Assembly: GCF_932294415.1 (NCBI RefSeq)
Contig: NC_065535.1
Location: 84,837,862 to 84,901,861 of the forward strand
Reading direction: 5' to 3'
From: Quercus robur
Lineage: Eukaryota > Streptophyta > Magnoliopsida > Fagales > Fagaceae
Length of the DNA: 64,000 nucleotides
Shown here: in pieces, positions 20,473 to 31,519 of the stretch
Position numbering within the stretch: the first letter of the stretch is position 1
Layout: each line of letters starts with the position of its first letter
Program-made: the position numbers and the translations under genes
The notes under the pieces: model-generated
Database searches by the model: none
Told to the model about the DNA's origin: nothing
The model's input: the letters and a program-made list of their open reading frames with translations, nothing else

Positions 20473-20526
20473 GCCTCAAGACACAAATTTTTTTTTTTTT
20501 TTTTTTTGAAGTGCCTCAAGACACAA
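20473..20526. repeat. Poly(T) tract between 14-base direct repeats in the MGD 3' UTR
   Basis: The 14-base word GCCTCAAGACACAA occurs at 20473-20486 and again at 20513-20526, on either side of a run of about 20 T and GAAGT. This could be a retroinsertion consisting of little more than a poly(A) tail in minus orientation, with the direct repeats as target duplications, or a simple tandem duplication followed by T-run growth. Confidence 0.5.
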
Positions 20527-20536
20527 TTGTTGTCAA

Positions 20537-23500
20537 TTAAATGAGGCTTGTGAATGAAGATGTTAACATGTAGGGGATATTCGCTAGAGGCCCTCGTTGG
20601 CAAGCGAGATCATGGATGTCCCTCACAATGTTGAAGACAGCCTCTGGTTGTGCTAATTTAAATGCATTCTCTGACATTATCTTGAGTTCATCTTTCTTGG
20701 TGCTGAACCATTCAGTCACTAGTCTTGCCGTTTCTTTAGGACTTCGGGTGAAGACACCGGCACCATTGTCTACAACATAAGGTACATTGCCCTTTTCCTG
20801 AGCAAAGTGAGAAGGAAAGTATTAGTAATGAGGGTACAGCTAGAAAATAAATTAGACATGTTATCTATCTCAATTGCACGAGTGATGAGGTTGATGACTA
20901 ACTTGTCCAGGAATGTAATCATTGAGAATAATAGGAAGCCCCCTGATCAATGCCTCTGCAATTGTACCAGGTCCAGCCTATGAAACATAGAAACCCATAG
21001 AATCCAATTAGTAAGGGGCTTGGCAATATGCGCGATATAAAAGCAAATAGATGGGAGGGATTTATTAACATACTTTTGTTATAATGCAGTCACAAGCTCC
21101 CATCCATTTCTCCATTTGGGTCTCAAACCCTCTCACCTACATCAAAGAGGAACAAGCATTTAATCGATGCTCAAAATGAATGCATTGTCTTGATCCAAAC
21201 CAGTTTGTGAAAGCCATTACCTTTACTGGGATTTTAAACTGCTCGGATTGAAGAGTAGCAGCTAGTGTTTTATTACGGCCACATATAATAATTAATTGCC
21301 CAATTGGTTTTCCAAGATTATTATCAAAAAGTGATTCCCCAAGAGCCAATGCAGTTTTCTTAACAGGTCCCATCCCTTCACCACCTCCCATTAGCAAAAC
21401 TGCAGGCAACTCTGGGTCCATCTCAAGCTCTTCCCTCAATTGATCCTATACAAGACATAAAACAAAGAAAGTAAAAATCAGAAACTCCAGCCAGTAATGC
21501 ACGCATAGAGTTATAATACCAAACAGGCATACACCTACCTTGGAAAGAACCGCACGGGCAAAAGAAGGCCGGATGGGCAAGCCAAAAACACGAGTTTGAG
21601 ACTCCTCAAGGCCATCCAGTAACGCTCTCTTGGCTACCTCCTCTGATGGGCAATAGCACCGATTAACCCCAGGGTGAAACCTGGATGCAGTTTCAAAGTT
21701 AGAATGCAATGCAAAGTGAACTATGATCAATGGACAGCAAATATAAATGTAGTTTCAAAAGGGTTTGTTAACTAACCATGTAGGATGGCAACTATTTAGG
21801 TCAGTGATGACAGTGACAAAAACCACTTTCTTCTGGAGGCCTTGCCATTTAAGAACCCACAAAGGAATATGTTGCATTAAAGGATGCACACTGATGATGA
21901 TGTCTGGCTTGTACTCCATTAGCCCGGCCTCCACCTCTCTTCAATCACACAATATAGCAAAAATTAGAAAAACTAATTGGACTAAAAATATAATATGCAA
22001 ATTGATAATATTGTACACCTAAAAAGTTATAATCATGTTCTCCAACTAAGGGAAATAATTCATCTTGGAGTAAAAAGTAAGCAACTATGTCCTCAATAAT
22101 TCTACTTCTACCCAATCGATCAATCAGCAGGTGGGTGATAAAGAAGCATCATTATGATGAGAGCAGCAACATGCACATAAGTGACAGTAATAAAAGATCT
22201 GTCATTAACTAATAATATATATAAAAGTAGGGTTAAACTTTTGTTAGACTATGGGGACCAAACAATAGTATCATGTCATAAAGTAAAAAGAAATCTAATG
22301 GAAACTACAATCCACTTGAAAGCAATAAATTATTTATCATGTACTATAGTATCTGTAGGTAACAATGAGAATGAAAAGTAGAAGGGTTAAGAGGATCCAA
22401 GTACTTGGCATAGTAGGCAGCAATGGCAGCAAGATAGAAGCTGTGTATCCATCGAGGAGAGGTACCGTGGAAAGCAACCTTCCATAACTGTACATGTTTC
22501 ACCATGAACTTGTATGATCTCTCCATGTCATTTAATGGCCAGCCGGTGTATTCTTTCCATACATCTTTCACAAATATCTAAAATCAGAAGATACCAACAG
22601 TCAGGAGAAAAAAAAAATTAAAGCAACAGATTATCGTTCAGATTGAGGCTTCAGATGATATGAGTTAATGGAGCAGAACACTAGAAAAAAATTTTAATTT
22701 GACCCAACTGGGAAGTTCATTAACATTAAGAAGGAAATTAACCAAGTAAAAATAGAAAATTTCCACTTTCAGCATAACAATTAAAACAGCAAAGGAAAAA
22801 GTCATTAAAATTGGAGAAAATCCCAAGATCATGAATTAGTACAGCTGGTAAGTAGAAGAATTAGAACAAGATGAGATCATCATGCTCACCTTTTTTTAAA
22901 AAATGGAAAATTCTGGCAAATTTTGAATCATGAAAACAGAGAATCTGAATTGAAAATCTTGAAGGTTAAAAGAACAGTAAAGGTTCTTGATTTGACAAAC
23001 AATGAGAAAGAGAGAGGCAGAAAAGTCCAAGAAGAATAAAAGCTACATGATGGACAAAATTTTAGATAATCTCTATGTACCCAAAAAAAAAAAAAAATTA
23101 TGGAGGGAAAATATCTGGCTTCTGAACAATTTTACTTTTTAGAGAAGAACAGAACACATAAATCCAAGAAAGTCCAATAAGAACAGAAAGGCAAGCCATT
23201 CACATGTTCTGCATAAAACATTTCTCTCTTCCACGAAAAGAAACATAATACTTCCAAACAAGACCACCAGATCAACAAGGACAAGTAATTCAAGGAAAGA
23301 GCTGTAATTAACCACAATTTTTTTAACCTAAAAAAAAAAAAAAAAATCCATGAAAACCCAGATGAGATTCAAGCCAAATTACCCTATACTCATCGCCAAA
23401 CTCAATTTGAAAGGCGTCTCTGATGGCCTCAGCAGAGGCTCTGTGTCCTCCACCTGTATCACTCATGAGAATGAGCACGTTCTTGGTCCTCTCTGCTCCA

Positions 23501-23685
23501 ATCTGCACCAGCTCCACGGTGCTATCCTCATCATAATCGTAGTCAGTCTCGTTCGAGCACCTCCTCTGGTTTTGGTTGCTTTTGCTGCCATGGTAGTACC
23601 CTCCAACCTTCTGGAACACCTTCTCTGTTATCGACTTCCTGGGGGTCGCCACGGAGATCACCATCTTCGTAGAAATCCCCCCCAA
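20537..23685 (-). CDS. MGD2: Type-B monogalactosyldiacylglycerol synthase (MGD2/MGD3-like)
   Basis: Minus strand, eight coding exons: 23685-23383, 22577-22405, 21938-21777, 21680-21539, 21445-21221, 21136-21074, 20977-20903 and 20797-20537. The total is 1404 bases, 467 aa plus stop; all phases close and all sites are GT-AG. Family motifs are [18 protein letters not shown] (about residues 71-88), [68 protein letters not shown] and [16 protein letters not shown]. This GT28 enzyme transfers galactose from UDP-Gal to diacylglycerol, making MGDG, the main plastid lipid. The short N-terminus without a long transit peptide indicates type B (MGD2/MGD3), which in Arabidopsis sits in the outer envelope and is induced by phosphate starvation. 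MGD2 versus MGD3 cannot be decided. A second Met at residue 8 is an alternative start. Confidence 0.95.
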
Positions 23686-23960
23686 TCAAACCAAACCAAA
23701 CCCCAGATAAAAATCTGCCAACTTTAACGAAAACCCAGTTGAACCTAACGGTCAAACTCCCTTTCCCGCCACCGGGAATGGGAATTTTCCGGCAGAGAAA
23801 AACAGAGCAAAAACAGATTCCGTTGGAGAGAAAGAAAGAAAAAATAGTTTGATTATTGATATATAAGTACAACAACTCATTAAACGAAATGTGTCTATGT
23901 TTTTGTGAGTGTGTGTATAGGATAGAGAGGGTGTAATTGGTTTTTAAGTTTAAAGAGGTT
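23686..23960 (-). promoter_or_regulatory. MGDG synthase 5' UTR and promoter
   Basis: The region upstream of the ATG on the minus strand. A likely leader extends across 23690-23880, with AT-rich sequence and a TATA-like TATATCAATAATC (minus reading) near 23850-23865. No phosphate-response element was searched for beyond eye reading. Confidence 0.35.
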
Positions 23961-24642
23961 CCGAGTTGGCAAAATTTTGGTGCTAGTGGCTGAATGATAG
24001 CTTAGACTTATATGCTAGAATTATGCTGGGAATTTTATGGGAGAGAGGGAATTTTACAGCCGTCAGATTCGCATTTTATTTTGGAATGTTCTAATCGAAA
24101 GATTCGAATCTTTATACAATGCTTTAAGAAAAATTAGAAACAGAACAATGCTTTTGAATTTTTCACTACCCAAAACAATAAAAGTTTATTATAGGTTTTG
24201 TTAATGTGTGCAAGGCACACAATAATTCTTTCTAAAAAAAAAAATAAACACACAATAATTAATTATTTTTGAAATTTTTTTTTTTAAATTTAAGAAAATA
24301 TTAACAACTTTTTCAATTCTCAATAAAATATTTTTAAAAATAAATATTTTAATGTGTGTACTGACCGGATCCAAAGTTTATTAAGATTTTTGCTTTAGGT
24401 AGTCATGTAGTTTTGCGTATTTGCGTTTGAGGGAAAAGACAAAAATGGTAGGTAGGTTTTGAGCTGAAAAGACTAGTTACACTTCTTGGAAGTTATGGGT
24501 CGTCGATTTGAGGTCAGGAAGAGTGACAAATACTGAAGTACCCATGTTTTTTTCTTAAGACTCGTGTATGGTGATGTAGTGTTCCTTCTTTTTAAGTCTA
24601 AGCTGTGTTTATCGCCACCAAAAAATAAAAATAAAAAAGTCT
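23961..24642. other. Intergenic, no gene seen
   Basis: AT-rich spacer between the MGDG synthase promoter and the MITE-like unit. Short A and T runs only. Confidence 0.5.
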
Positions 24643-25660
24643 AAGCTGTGTTTGTTTCGGTTGTAAAGGAAGTTGGAAAAATATTTTACACAATGCTTGC
24701 TCTTTGGGATGATCAAAAAATTCGGTCAAAGGGAAAATTAAATAATTTGACTATAAAATAAGAGGGTTTCAAGTGTAAAATAATTTACACATTCAAATTA
24801 CCTTCAAATATAATTTTACAGACTGAAAACAGAAAAGGAGAGAGAGAGAGAGAGCAACAGTAGTCTAGCCTCCGATCCACCCAAACCCATTGCTAGTCAA
24901 ATCACGCCGCTCAAATGCATTGTTGGTCTAATCACGCTGCCTCAGCTCCTCCGTCGTGCTCAAACCCATCTCCAATGAATACTGCTAAACCCACCCCGAT
25001 TTCACCACATCCCAGTCCCTGACCCACAGCCTCACCGTCGTGCTTGCAAGCCCTTTTGTCGGTGAAGGTAGCTTCTCATCTACTTTACCTTCGTCCTCTC
25101 TCTCACTCATCAGACCCATCCTTCTTCCACCCACGCTGTCGCTGCCTCAATTTTTTTTTTTTTTAATTGTAAAATAACATTTTTGCATAGGTTTTGGAGG
25201 ATTGGTGGTTGGGGTGATTTATGGGTTTCAATGGTGGTGGGTTGGGGGTGAGTTTACGCGTTGATGGTGGTTAATTGGGGGTGGTGGATTGTTGGCTAGG
25301 GTGGTTTATGGGTTTCGATGGTGGTGGATTATAGGTTTTGGTAGATGGTTTTGATATTGATTTTGAGATTAATGGGTTTTGATTTTGATTATGATTTTTC
25401 AAATTAATTGGTTATATGGTGGTTGATGGTGGCTAGATTTGTAGTGGCTAGTGGTGGCTGGGTTTATGGTGGTGATTGTGGTTGTTGGGTTTTCTAAAAA
25501 TAGATTTTTACATGCAATACCAAACACTAAAAATACTTTTCCAACAAATTTTCCAGAACACAAACAAACAACTGAAAATATTTTCCTTTTCGTAAAATAT
25601 TTTCAATTGAAAATATTTTACACTCAGAAAATATTTTATATATTGTCAAACGCAGCCTTA
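24643..25660. mobile_element. Non-autonomous DNA transposon, about 1 kb
   Basis: The left end CTAAGCTGTGTTTGTTTCGG and the inverted right end CTAAGGCTGCGTTTGACAAT are related. Subterminal words such as GAAAATATTTT and TTTTACACA recur on both sides, as in common eudicot MITEs. The interior includes an AG microsatellite (24839-24854) and a TGGTGG-rich stretch at 25190-25490. No transposase is seen. The left end is ambiguous because the word AAGTCTAAGCTGTGTTT occurs twice (24592 and 24641). Confidence 0.4.
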
Positions 25661-26044
25661 GTTGAATCACATAAGTTAATTTATGATGAGATTTGTCATG
25701 AATGTAAGAGGAAGAAGTATATCATATCACTGTACTTTAGGAACACCCAATAATTTTCCTTCTTTTTTTGTACCGGACTCTTTTGCTTTCCCTAATTTTT
25801 GCTTTCTAAAGATAGGATTAGAATTTTGAACCCTTGTTGAAAAGAAAACCACTCCATTTAGTCATTATTTAAGGAAACATGATTAGGCATATTCATGGAT
25901 TATGCCTCTGTTACACTTTTCTATTGCCTTGTTTATAGAAGATGGTCACTTTCCCTTTTTTCACATTCTTTGCATTTATAGGTTCTCATAGGAGTTGATG
26001 CGGTTCTTTTTTCTTTTTTCTTTTTTTTTGAAATACTATATATA

Positions 26045-26200
26045 TCCACAATATTTTTACAACACTTTTACAACAAATCATAAATGACAAATTATTACAG
26101 ATTGTTATTGGTAGACAAAAAAGTAATTTTAATGATAGGTTCAAACCATAACCAATAACAACTTACCACTTATGATTTGTTGTAAACATAACACTTCTTT
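26045..26200. mobile_element. Palindromic MITE
   Basis: About 155 bases; left-arm TTTTACAACAAATCATAAATG and right-arm CTTATGATTTGTTGTAAA are inverted copies. No ORF. It adjoins the next MITE. Confidence 0.6.
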
Positions 26201-26211
26201 ATATATATATG

Positions 26212-26607
26212 GGTTGGGTTCAAGTTACACCTGGTGTAACTCTAAGCAATGTTACACCACTCAATAACTTATTATTGAATTCATATTTTGAAAATCCAAC
26301 CGTTGAATTACATGTTTTATATGTTCTTAACATGAATGCCAAATTTCATGCTAATCAAATGTAATTTACCATTTGATCCATAAACTAATATTTTATGCAT
26401 TATTTCAAACTACAAAAAATTGAATTTAAATAATTGATTGATGACATAGTTATTGATATTTGATCACCTTGAAATTTTGCAAGCATGGAGAATAAATAAA
26501 GATAATGTAATCTAACGGTAGATTTGTCAAAATTTATATCAAATTAAAAATTATTGGTTGGTGTAACATTGCTTAGAGTTACATGAAATGTAACTTGAAC
26601 CTAACCC
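26212..26607. mobile_element. 396-base MITE with about 48-base inverted ends in a TA repeat
   Basis: The left end GGGTTGGGTTCAAGTTACAC and the inverted right end GGGTTAGGTTCAAGTTACAT continue to match through CTCTAAGCAATGTTACACCA. Both flanks are (TA)n, so the target duplication is TA-type but its length cannot be read. No ORF. Confidence 0.8.
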
Positions 26608-26893
26608 TATATATATATATAAAAAAAAAGTTACAATTTACTCTATGTGGTTTGATTATATCATAATTTAGTTTATAAACTTCTAAAGTTTGGACTAAAA
26701 ATAAAGTTGCTTGGGTTTCTTCTAAATAGTGGCATTTGATTTCATTTTAATTGAATTTAAAGAATGAAAATATAACAATTAAAACATTCATGAGAATAAT
26801 TTGTTATACGGCCAATTCAAAAAATAATTTTTCCATAAAATATAAAATTTGTTAATTTGAATAAAATCATAACAATTCAATTTTAATCCAAAT
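26608..26893. other. AT-rich spacer
   Basis: No gene or repeat recognised between the MITE and the left LTR. Confidence 0.5.
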
Positions 26894-27700
26894 TGTAAGA
26901 ACCCGTTTCATAGCCCAAGCCCAAGCCCAAGTTGTAGGATCTTGGCCCAGTGTGCCCAGTACAATGAATTTGTAGAGAGTGAGTCAAAGAACTAGACCTT
27001 AATAAGTTGGAAAACAGCTAATACTGTATTAAATGACAATCAAACACCAATAAGAGATCCTAATATCAATGGACATACAGTTTGAGGAGGTCTCCTTTTA
27101 TAAGTTGATCACAATTAGGTACAAATACAATTTAAATTGCTACGATGCTTTCTCTCATGAAATTTCTGATCATTTTCTTATGGAGAGTCTCTCACATTAT
27201 ATAGCTCCCTTTGGACCATCTTGATCCTACACTCGTTGATCATCCAACCCTTACTTGAGTACCTGTCCCATCAAACACCCTATTTGGCTTTCTGAGAATT
27301 GTGGTAGCCAAGGCAGTACTGTTCAGAGGTCTTCTCCACATAAATGCGGCCAGAAAAGTAGTTGCAGTGCATTTAATATGATGGTAGCAGCTTTCCCTTA
27401 GATATTTTTGGGTTTCCTTCCTTCTCGTATGTTCATAAAGCACGTCCCTATCATTGGAGTTTCTTAAAGGATCATTCTAATTGCTAGAATGCATACTTGA
27501 ACTGTATTCGCCATATTTGAGGAGGAGTTCCTCCTCAAACCACCTTACATTCATTCTTTACTTATGAGACTATAAATTAGAACCCCTAATAACTATTTGT
27601 CCCTCCTCGGATCATTCAACATCCTCGGACAAAGCCCAAGGCCCAATATATGAATAAGGGGTCTACTTCGAAGGACGTCCCCAAAACTCAAGTCCCTACA
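26894..27700 (-). repeat. LTR (3' LTR of the minus-strand Gypsy element)
   Basis: 807 bases, TGTAAGAACC to AGTCCCTACA. It aligns by eye over its full length with 31520-31557 plus 33420-34162. The many substitutions between the two LTRs indicate an old insertion. Confidence 0.85.
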
Positions 27701-27738
27701 AATCTTCCTCCTCCTCCTCCTCCTCCTCCTCTTCCACC
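27701..27738 (-). other. Polypurine tract
   Basis: Directly beside the inner edge of the 3' LTR. On the minus strand it is a run of GGA/GAG triplets ending GGAAGATT against the LTR. This is where plus-strand DNA synthesis would be primed. Confidence 0.7.
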
Positions 27739-27759
27739 TGTAACCACGGTTGGGTTGCT

Positions 27760-28930
27760 CCCCAACCCTGACTTAAAAAAGAAGAGAAAGGTGCCAGAAG
27801 CGGAGGAGGGGGAAGTGATTCCTTAAAAGGGCACAAAGCAGCCCAAGAATGCCAAGGACAAACGGTCTCCCACCGCGGAGAGCAGGGAGGAGACCGGTAT
27901 TGATATGCACCGAGGGCCGCGCACATGGGCTCCTTAGCTAGAAGTGGGGGATGCTCCTATTCCTTAGGATGCCACCATTTGGGAGTCCCAAAGAGGACAT
28001 GCCACCCAACTCGCCAAGGCCCTAGAGCAGCCCCTCCTCCTCCCTAAAGATATGGAGGGCCTTAGACGCACCAGGCAATAAGACATGTTTATGTCTCTGA
28101 AGAGAGACCTTGCCATGGTAAGTCAATCAGCACCCTTCTGAGTTCAATGTTAGAATGTATGCTTATTCATATGCATATGTACTTGATCACTTTGCTATTA
28201 TTATGTAGGTCACTCAACAAGTTTTCGTGGCCGAGGAGTGGGTAAGGAATGCTTGAGACTAAGTTAATGCTAAGGTCCACTCCCGAGCTAATGTTGAGAG
28301 GGCCCTTGGAGCCCTTAAGGAGGAGCATGTTGAATTGGCCAGAAAGCTGAAGGAAGCTAAGAATGCATGTCTGAGTGCTGAGGCAGGTTTAAAAACCACT
28401 GAAGCCTAAGCCGAGGACCAGCGCAAAAAGCTCTATACAACATAGCTTAAATTGGCCACCCAAAAGCAATTGTTATGAATCTTAAGGCTAAACTGAAGAA
28501 GGCTAAAGATGTAGTTGTAGAGGCGGTTCGTGTGGCCAAGGAAGCCACTAAGGCTGCGGAGAGAACATCCTATGAACGTGTGGTGATGGATACTCAGGCT
28601 CGGTTGGCGAAGGAGGTGGCCGTAATGTGCAGGGACTACTGCACCGAGTCTTAGGGAGTAACAATGGACCGAGCCGGAGTCCCTGCAGACTCTGAGCTGA
28701 GGAGGTCCAAGAATATCTTTTTCACGGAGGATATCCGAGAGATTATAGCAGAACTTCCTCCACCTACTACCCTTCCTTTGCCTCCTAAGGAGTAGCAATA
28801 GATCGGGTGGGAGTCCTTGCAGTCTCTGAGCTGAAGAGGTCCGAGAATATTTTTTTCCCGGAGGATATCCGAGAGATTCCAGCATAACTTCCTCCACCTA
28901 CTGCCCTTCCTTTGCCTCCTCCTGAGTAGC
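27760..28930 (+). pseudogene. Antisense coiled-coil ORF relic inside the Gypsy element
   Basis: Read on the strand opposite gag/integrase, the sequence has broken frames. They encode a charged, helix-forming stretch (pieces such as NVERALGALKEEHVELARKL, KAKLKKAKDVVVEAVRVAKE) and a Pro-rich tail (ELPPPTTLPLPP). Several stops interrupt it, and a GT-AG-like gap may occur at 28113-28208. A segment of about 145 bases is duplicated in tandem (about 28650-28790 and 28796-28930). Tat-lineage elements are known to carry an extra antisense ORF between integrase and the 3' LTR; its role is unknown. Alternatively this is a captured host fragment. Confidence 0.55.
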
Positions 28931-29591
28931 CTCTCATCATTCAAAATTCTTCTCTTGATGCTGAGGTTGCAATTGAGATCGAGAAGGGCAAGGAGATGTA
29001 ACCACCAGCTCCAGCCAGCCAGTCAGAAGATCAACTCACAATCAAGGATATGGTCTCCAAAGCTAAGGATGCTAAAGAAGCCAATCTCCAAGCAGCTGGC
29101 TCCAAGGGGGACTCTCACCCATCCAAGGCTTAGATGTAGGATTTGTCTTTGTTTTTGTTGCCATCATTTGTAACATATTTCTTCCTTTTAATCAATTAAA
29201 ATACTTTTCTTCTTATTCTATGTGTTTTTATTTTATATGCCTTTAAGATTATTACTATTGCCAATAAACTTGAACTATTATAACTGTTTCTTTAATAACA
29301 TCTAATAACAGCAACTTGTCATCAGCTTAAATAATTTGACTAAATATCAGCAACAAAAAGATTTGCCACATATTTGCACTGTGAATTGATCATTTTGTAA
29401 TGAAGATCGAATCTAATATAAGTAAGTAACTTACTTTGTAAAAAATAGAAGGGGCAAACATCCTACATTCTGCCCAATACTTAGACAAACAAATGAGGAC
29501 TTTTAGCCAGTTCAAAACCAACAATCCGAGGAGTTTAGGCGTAATCCTGGACCTGTTTCACCAATTAGTGAAGGACAAGTAAGTACTCCAA

Positions 29592-30055
29592 TGTTAATAC
29601 TTAGCAATATACCATCAAGTATTGATTTCCCTTAAGTATATGGTCTGGGGGATCAAGTATTGAATGTTAATTTCACCCAAGTATGTGGTCCGAGAGACCT
29701 AACATGTCTTAGGATCTGTTTAACACTTATAAAGATGCCATTGAGTGTTAATTTCACCCAGGTATGTGGTCCGAGAGACCTGACATAACTTAGGATCTGT
29801 TTAACACATATAAAGATGCCATTAAGTGTTAATTTCACCCAAGTATGTGGTTCGAGAGACCTGACATAACTTAAGATCTGTTTAATACTTATAAATATGT
29901 CATGAGTGTTAATTTCATCAAAGTATGTGGTCTGAGAGACCTGACATAACTTAGGATCTGTTTAACACTTATAAAGATGCCATTGAGTATTAATTTCACC
30001 CAAGTATGTGGTCTGAAAGACCTAACATAACTTATGATCTTTTTAACACTTATAA
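29592..30055. repeat. 81-base minisatellite, about 5.5 copies
   Basis: Copies starting TGTTAATTTCACCCAAGTAT lie at 29665, 29746, 29827, 29907 and 29988, periods 81, 81, 80 and 81, with a diverged partial copy upstream. It lies between integrase and the antisense ORF of the Gypsy element. It is not a CRISPR array, because there are no unique spacers. Confidence 0.9.
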
Positions 30056-30122
30056 AGTTTGAACAATGGGAAATTTAATGCCTTTATACAACAAATGGAC
30101 ATATTGACAAAGAAAACTTTCA

Positions 30123-30840
30123 TTAATAATAATACATTTTCAGGTTGTTTACATTCCAAGGGTGCGGTATTACATGTTCATCTAAGTTTTCTAAAAAATA
30201 TGCCCCTATACCAGCCACTGAGGTGATGCGGTATGGTCCTTCCCAATTGGGTCCTAACTTTTCCCATGCTGGGTTCTTTGCAGTACCCAAAACCTTTCTC
30301 AATACCAAGTCACCAGACACTAATGGCCTCAGCTTTACATTGGCATTATAAGCTTGCTTGAGTTTGTGTTGGTAGTATACCAATTGAACCATTGCACTTT
30401 CTCTTCTTTCTTCAATAAAGTCTAAGCTCTTTTCTAGTAACTCATTGTTACTGCTTGGATTGAATAAGCAGGTTTTTAGCGTTGGGAAGTCGGTTTCTAA
30501 AGGAATAATGGCCTCGGCTCCATAGGTCATTGAAAAGGGAGTTTCCCCTGTTAACCTACAAGGTGTGGTTCGATACGTCCACAAGACATGTGGCAGCTCT
30601 TCCACCCATTTTCCCTTTGCATCATCCAACCTTTTCTTGAGTCCATTCAGTATGACCTTGTTAACAGCCTCGGCTTGTCCATTCCCTTGGGGATAAATTG
30701 GTGTAGAATATCTATTCATAATTCCCAAATCACAGCAATATCCTCTGAAAGATTTGCTATCAAACTGAAGGCCGTTGTCCGAGATGAGGGTGCGAAGGAC
30801 CCCAAACCGGGTGACAATGTTTTTCCAAACAAATTTCTTG
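30123..30840 (-). pseudogene. Gypsy integrase, C-terminal part
   Basis: Minus-strand frame in which the integrase part begins KKFVWKNIVTRFG at about 30837. The retroviral-type integrase core shows FGVLRTLISDNGLQFDSK (second Asp) and PQGNGQAEAVNK (catalytic Glu); the first catalytic Asp and the zinc-binding HHCC part are missing through the upstream deletion. The C-terminal LGPNWEGPYRI motif and a terminal MYYY are present. It cannot be functional alone. Gag sequence is joined directly upstream. Confidence 0.85.
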
Positions 30841-31255
30841 AGGGAAATACTTTGCACATCATCGCCACTGGTCCCAAACTTGAGGGAAATACTTTGCACA
30901 TCAAAACCTCGTCCTTAGAGTGGACAGTCATCCTTTGGTTGAACTGGCTCACATGTTTTACAGGGTTCGTTCGACCATTGTAAATGGTAAACGTGGGCTG
31001 ATGGAACCGCCGAGAAATTTTTGCCCTCTCTATCTTGCGCGTGAAAGGTGATTTGGAGATTTGATTCAACGTCTTGCTCAGCATTGCTTCCCAAGCCTTT
31101 ACGAGGCGAACTCTTGTATCTTCACCAGTGGTGGTGCTCTTCATCGTAGGAGAAAGGCTCGCTTGGTGGAGTTTTTGACCTTTGCCTGTAACTAGCATCC
31201 TCTTCATCATTGGAGGAAACGTCAGAACTGGAAGGAGTTTGTTTCCGTTGTGCAT
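30837..31255 (-). pseudogene. Gag fragment joined to integrase
   Basis: The frame includes SPFTRKIERAKISRRFHQPT, YNGRTNPVKHVSQFNQRM and MCKVFPSSLGPVAM, the start of a plant Ty3/Gypsy gag (retrotransposon gag domain). The frame then breaks at the junction with integrase. A 21-base word (GATGTGCAAAGTATTTCCCTC on the minus strand) occurs twice at the junction, about 43 bases apart. Confidence 0.7.
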
Positions 31256-31519
31256 GGTGCAGCTTCTTCTTTAAATTGTCAATCTCCCTTTGCATGGCTC
31301 TTTCGTTCTACTCTTAAGAGACATGACTCCCAACCCGAGAATGACTTTTACCAGTATGTGTGGTGTTTGTGCTACCTTCTTGATCTCGCTTGCATTCAAG
31401 GTTAAGGAAGTCATCCTGTCGCCTAGAACCCATGGATTCTTCTTGATGAGGACCTGATCCTACCATAGTTAGATGTCGTACTCACTATCACACAATATCT
31501 TCCCACAGATGACACCAAT

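Noticed and set aside
28433-28944. Minus-strand ORFs of 154 and 97 codons in the Gypsy element
   Set aside because: They run opposite the better antisense-ORF relic and across its tandem duplication. No family resemblance.
29592-30055. Regular repeats that could suggest a CRISPR array
   Set aside because: Copies are contiguous 81-base units without unique spacers, inside a plant retrotransposon.
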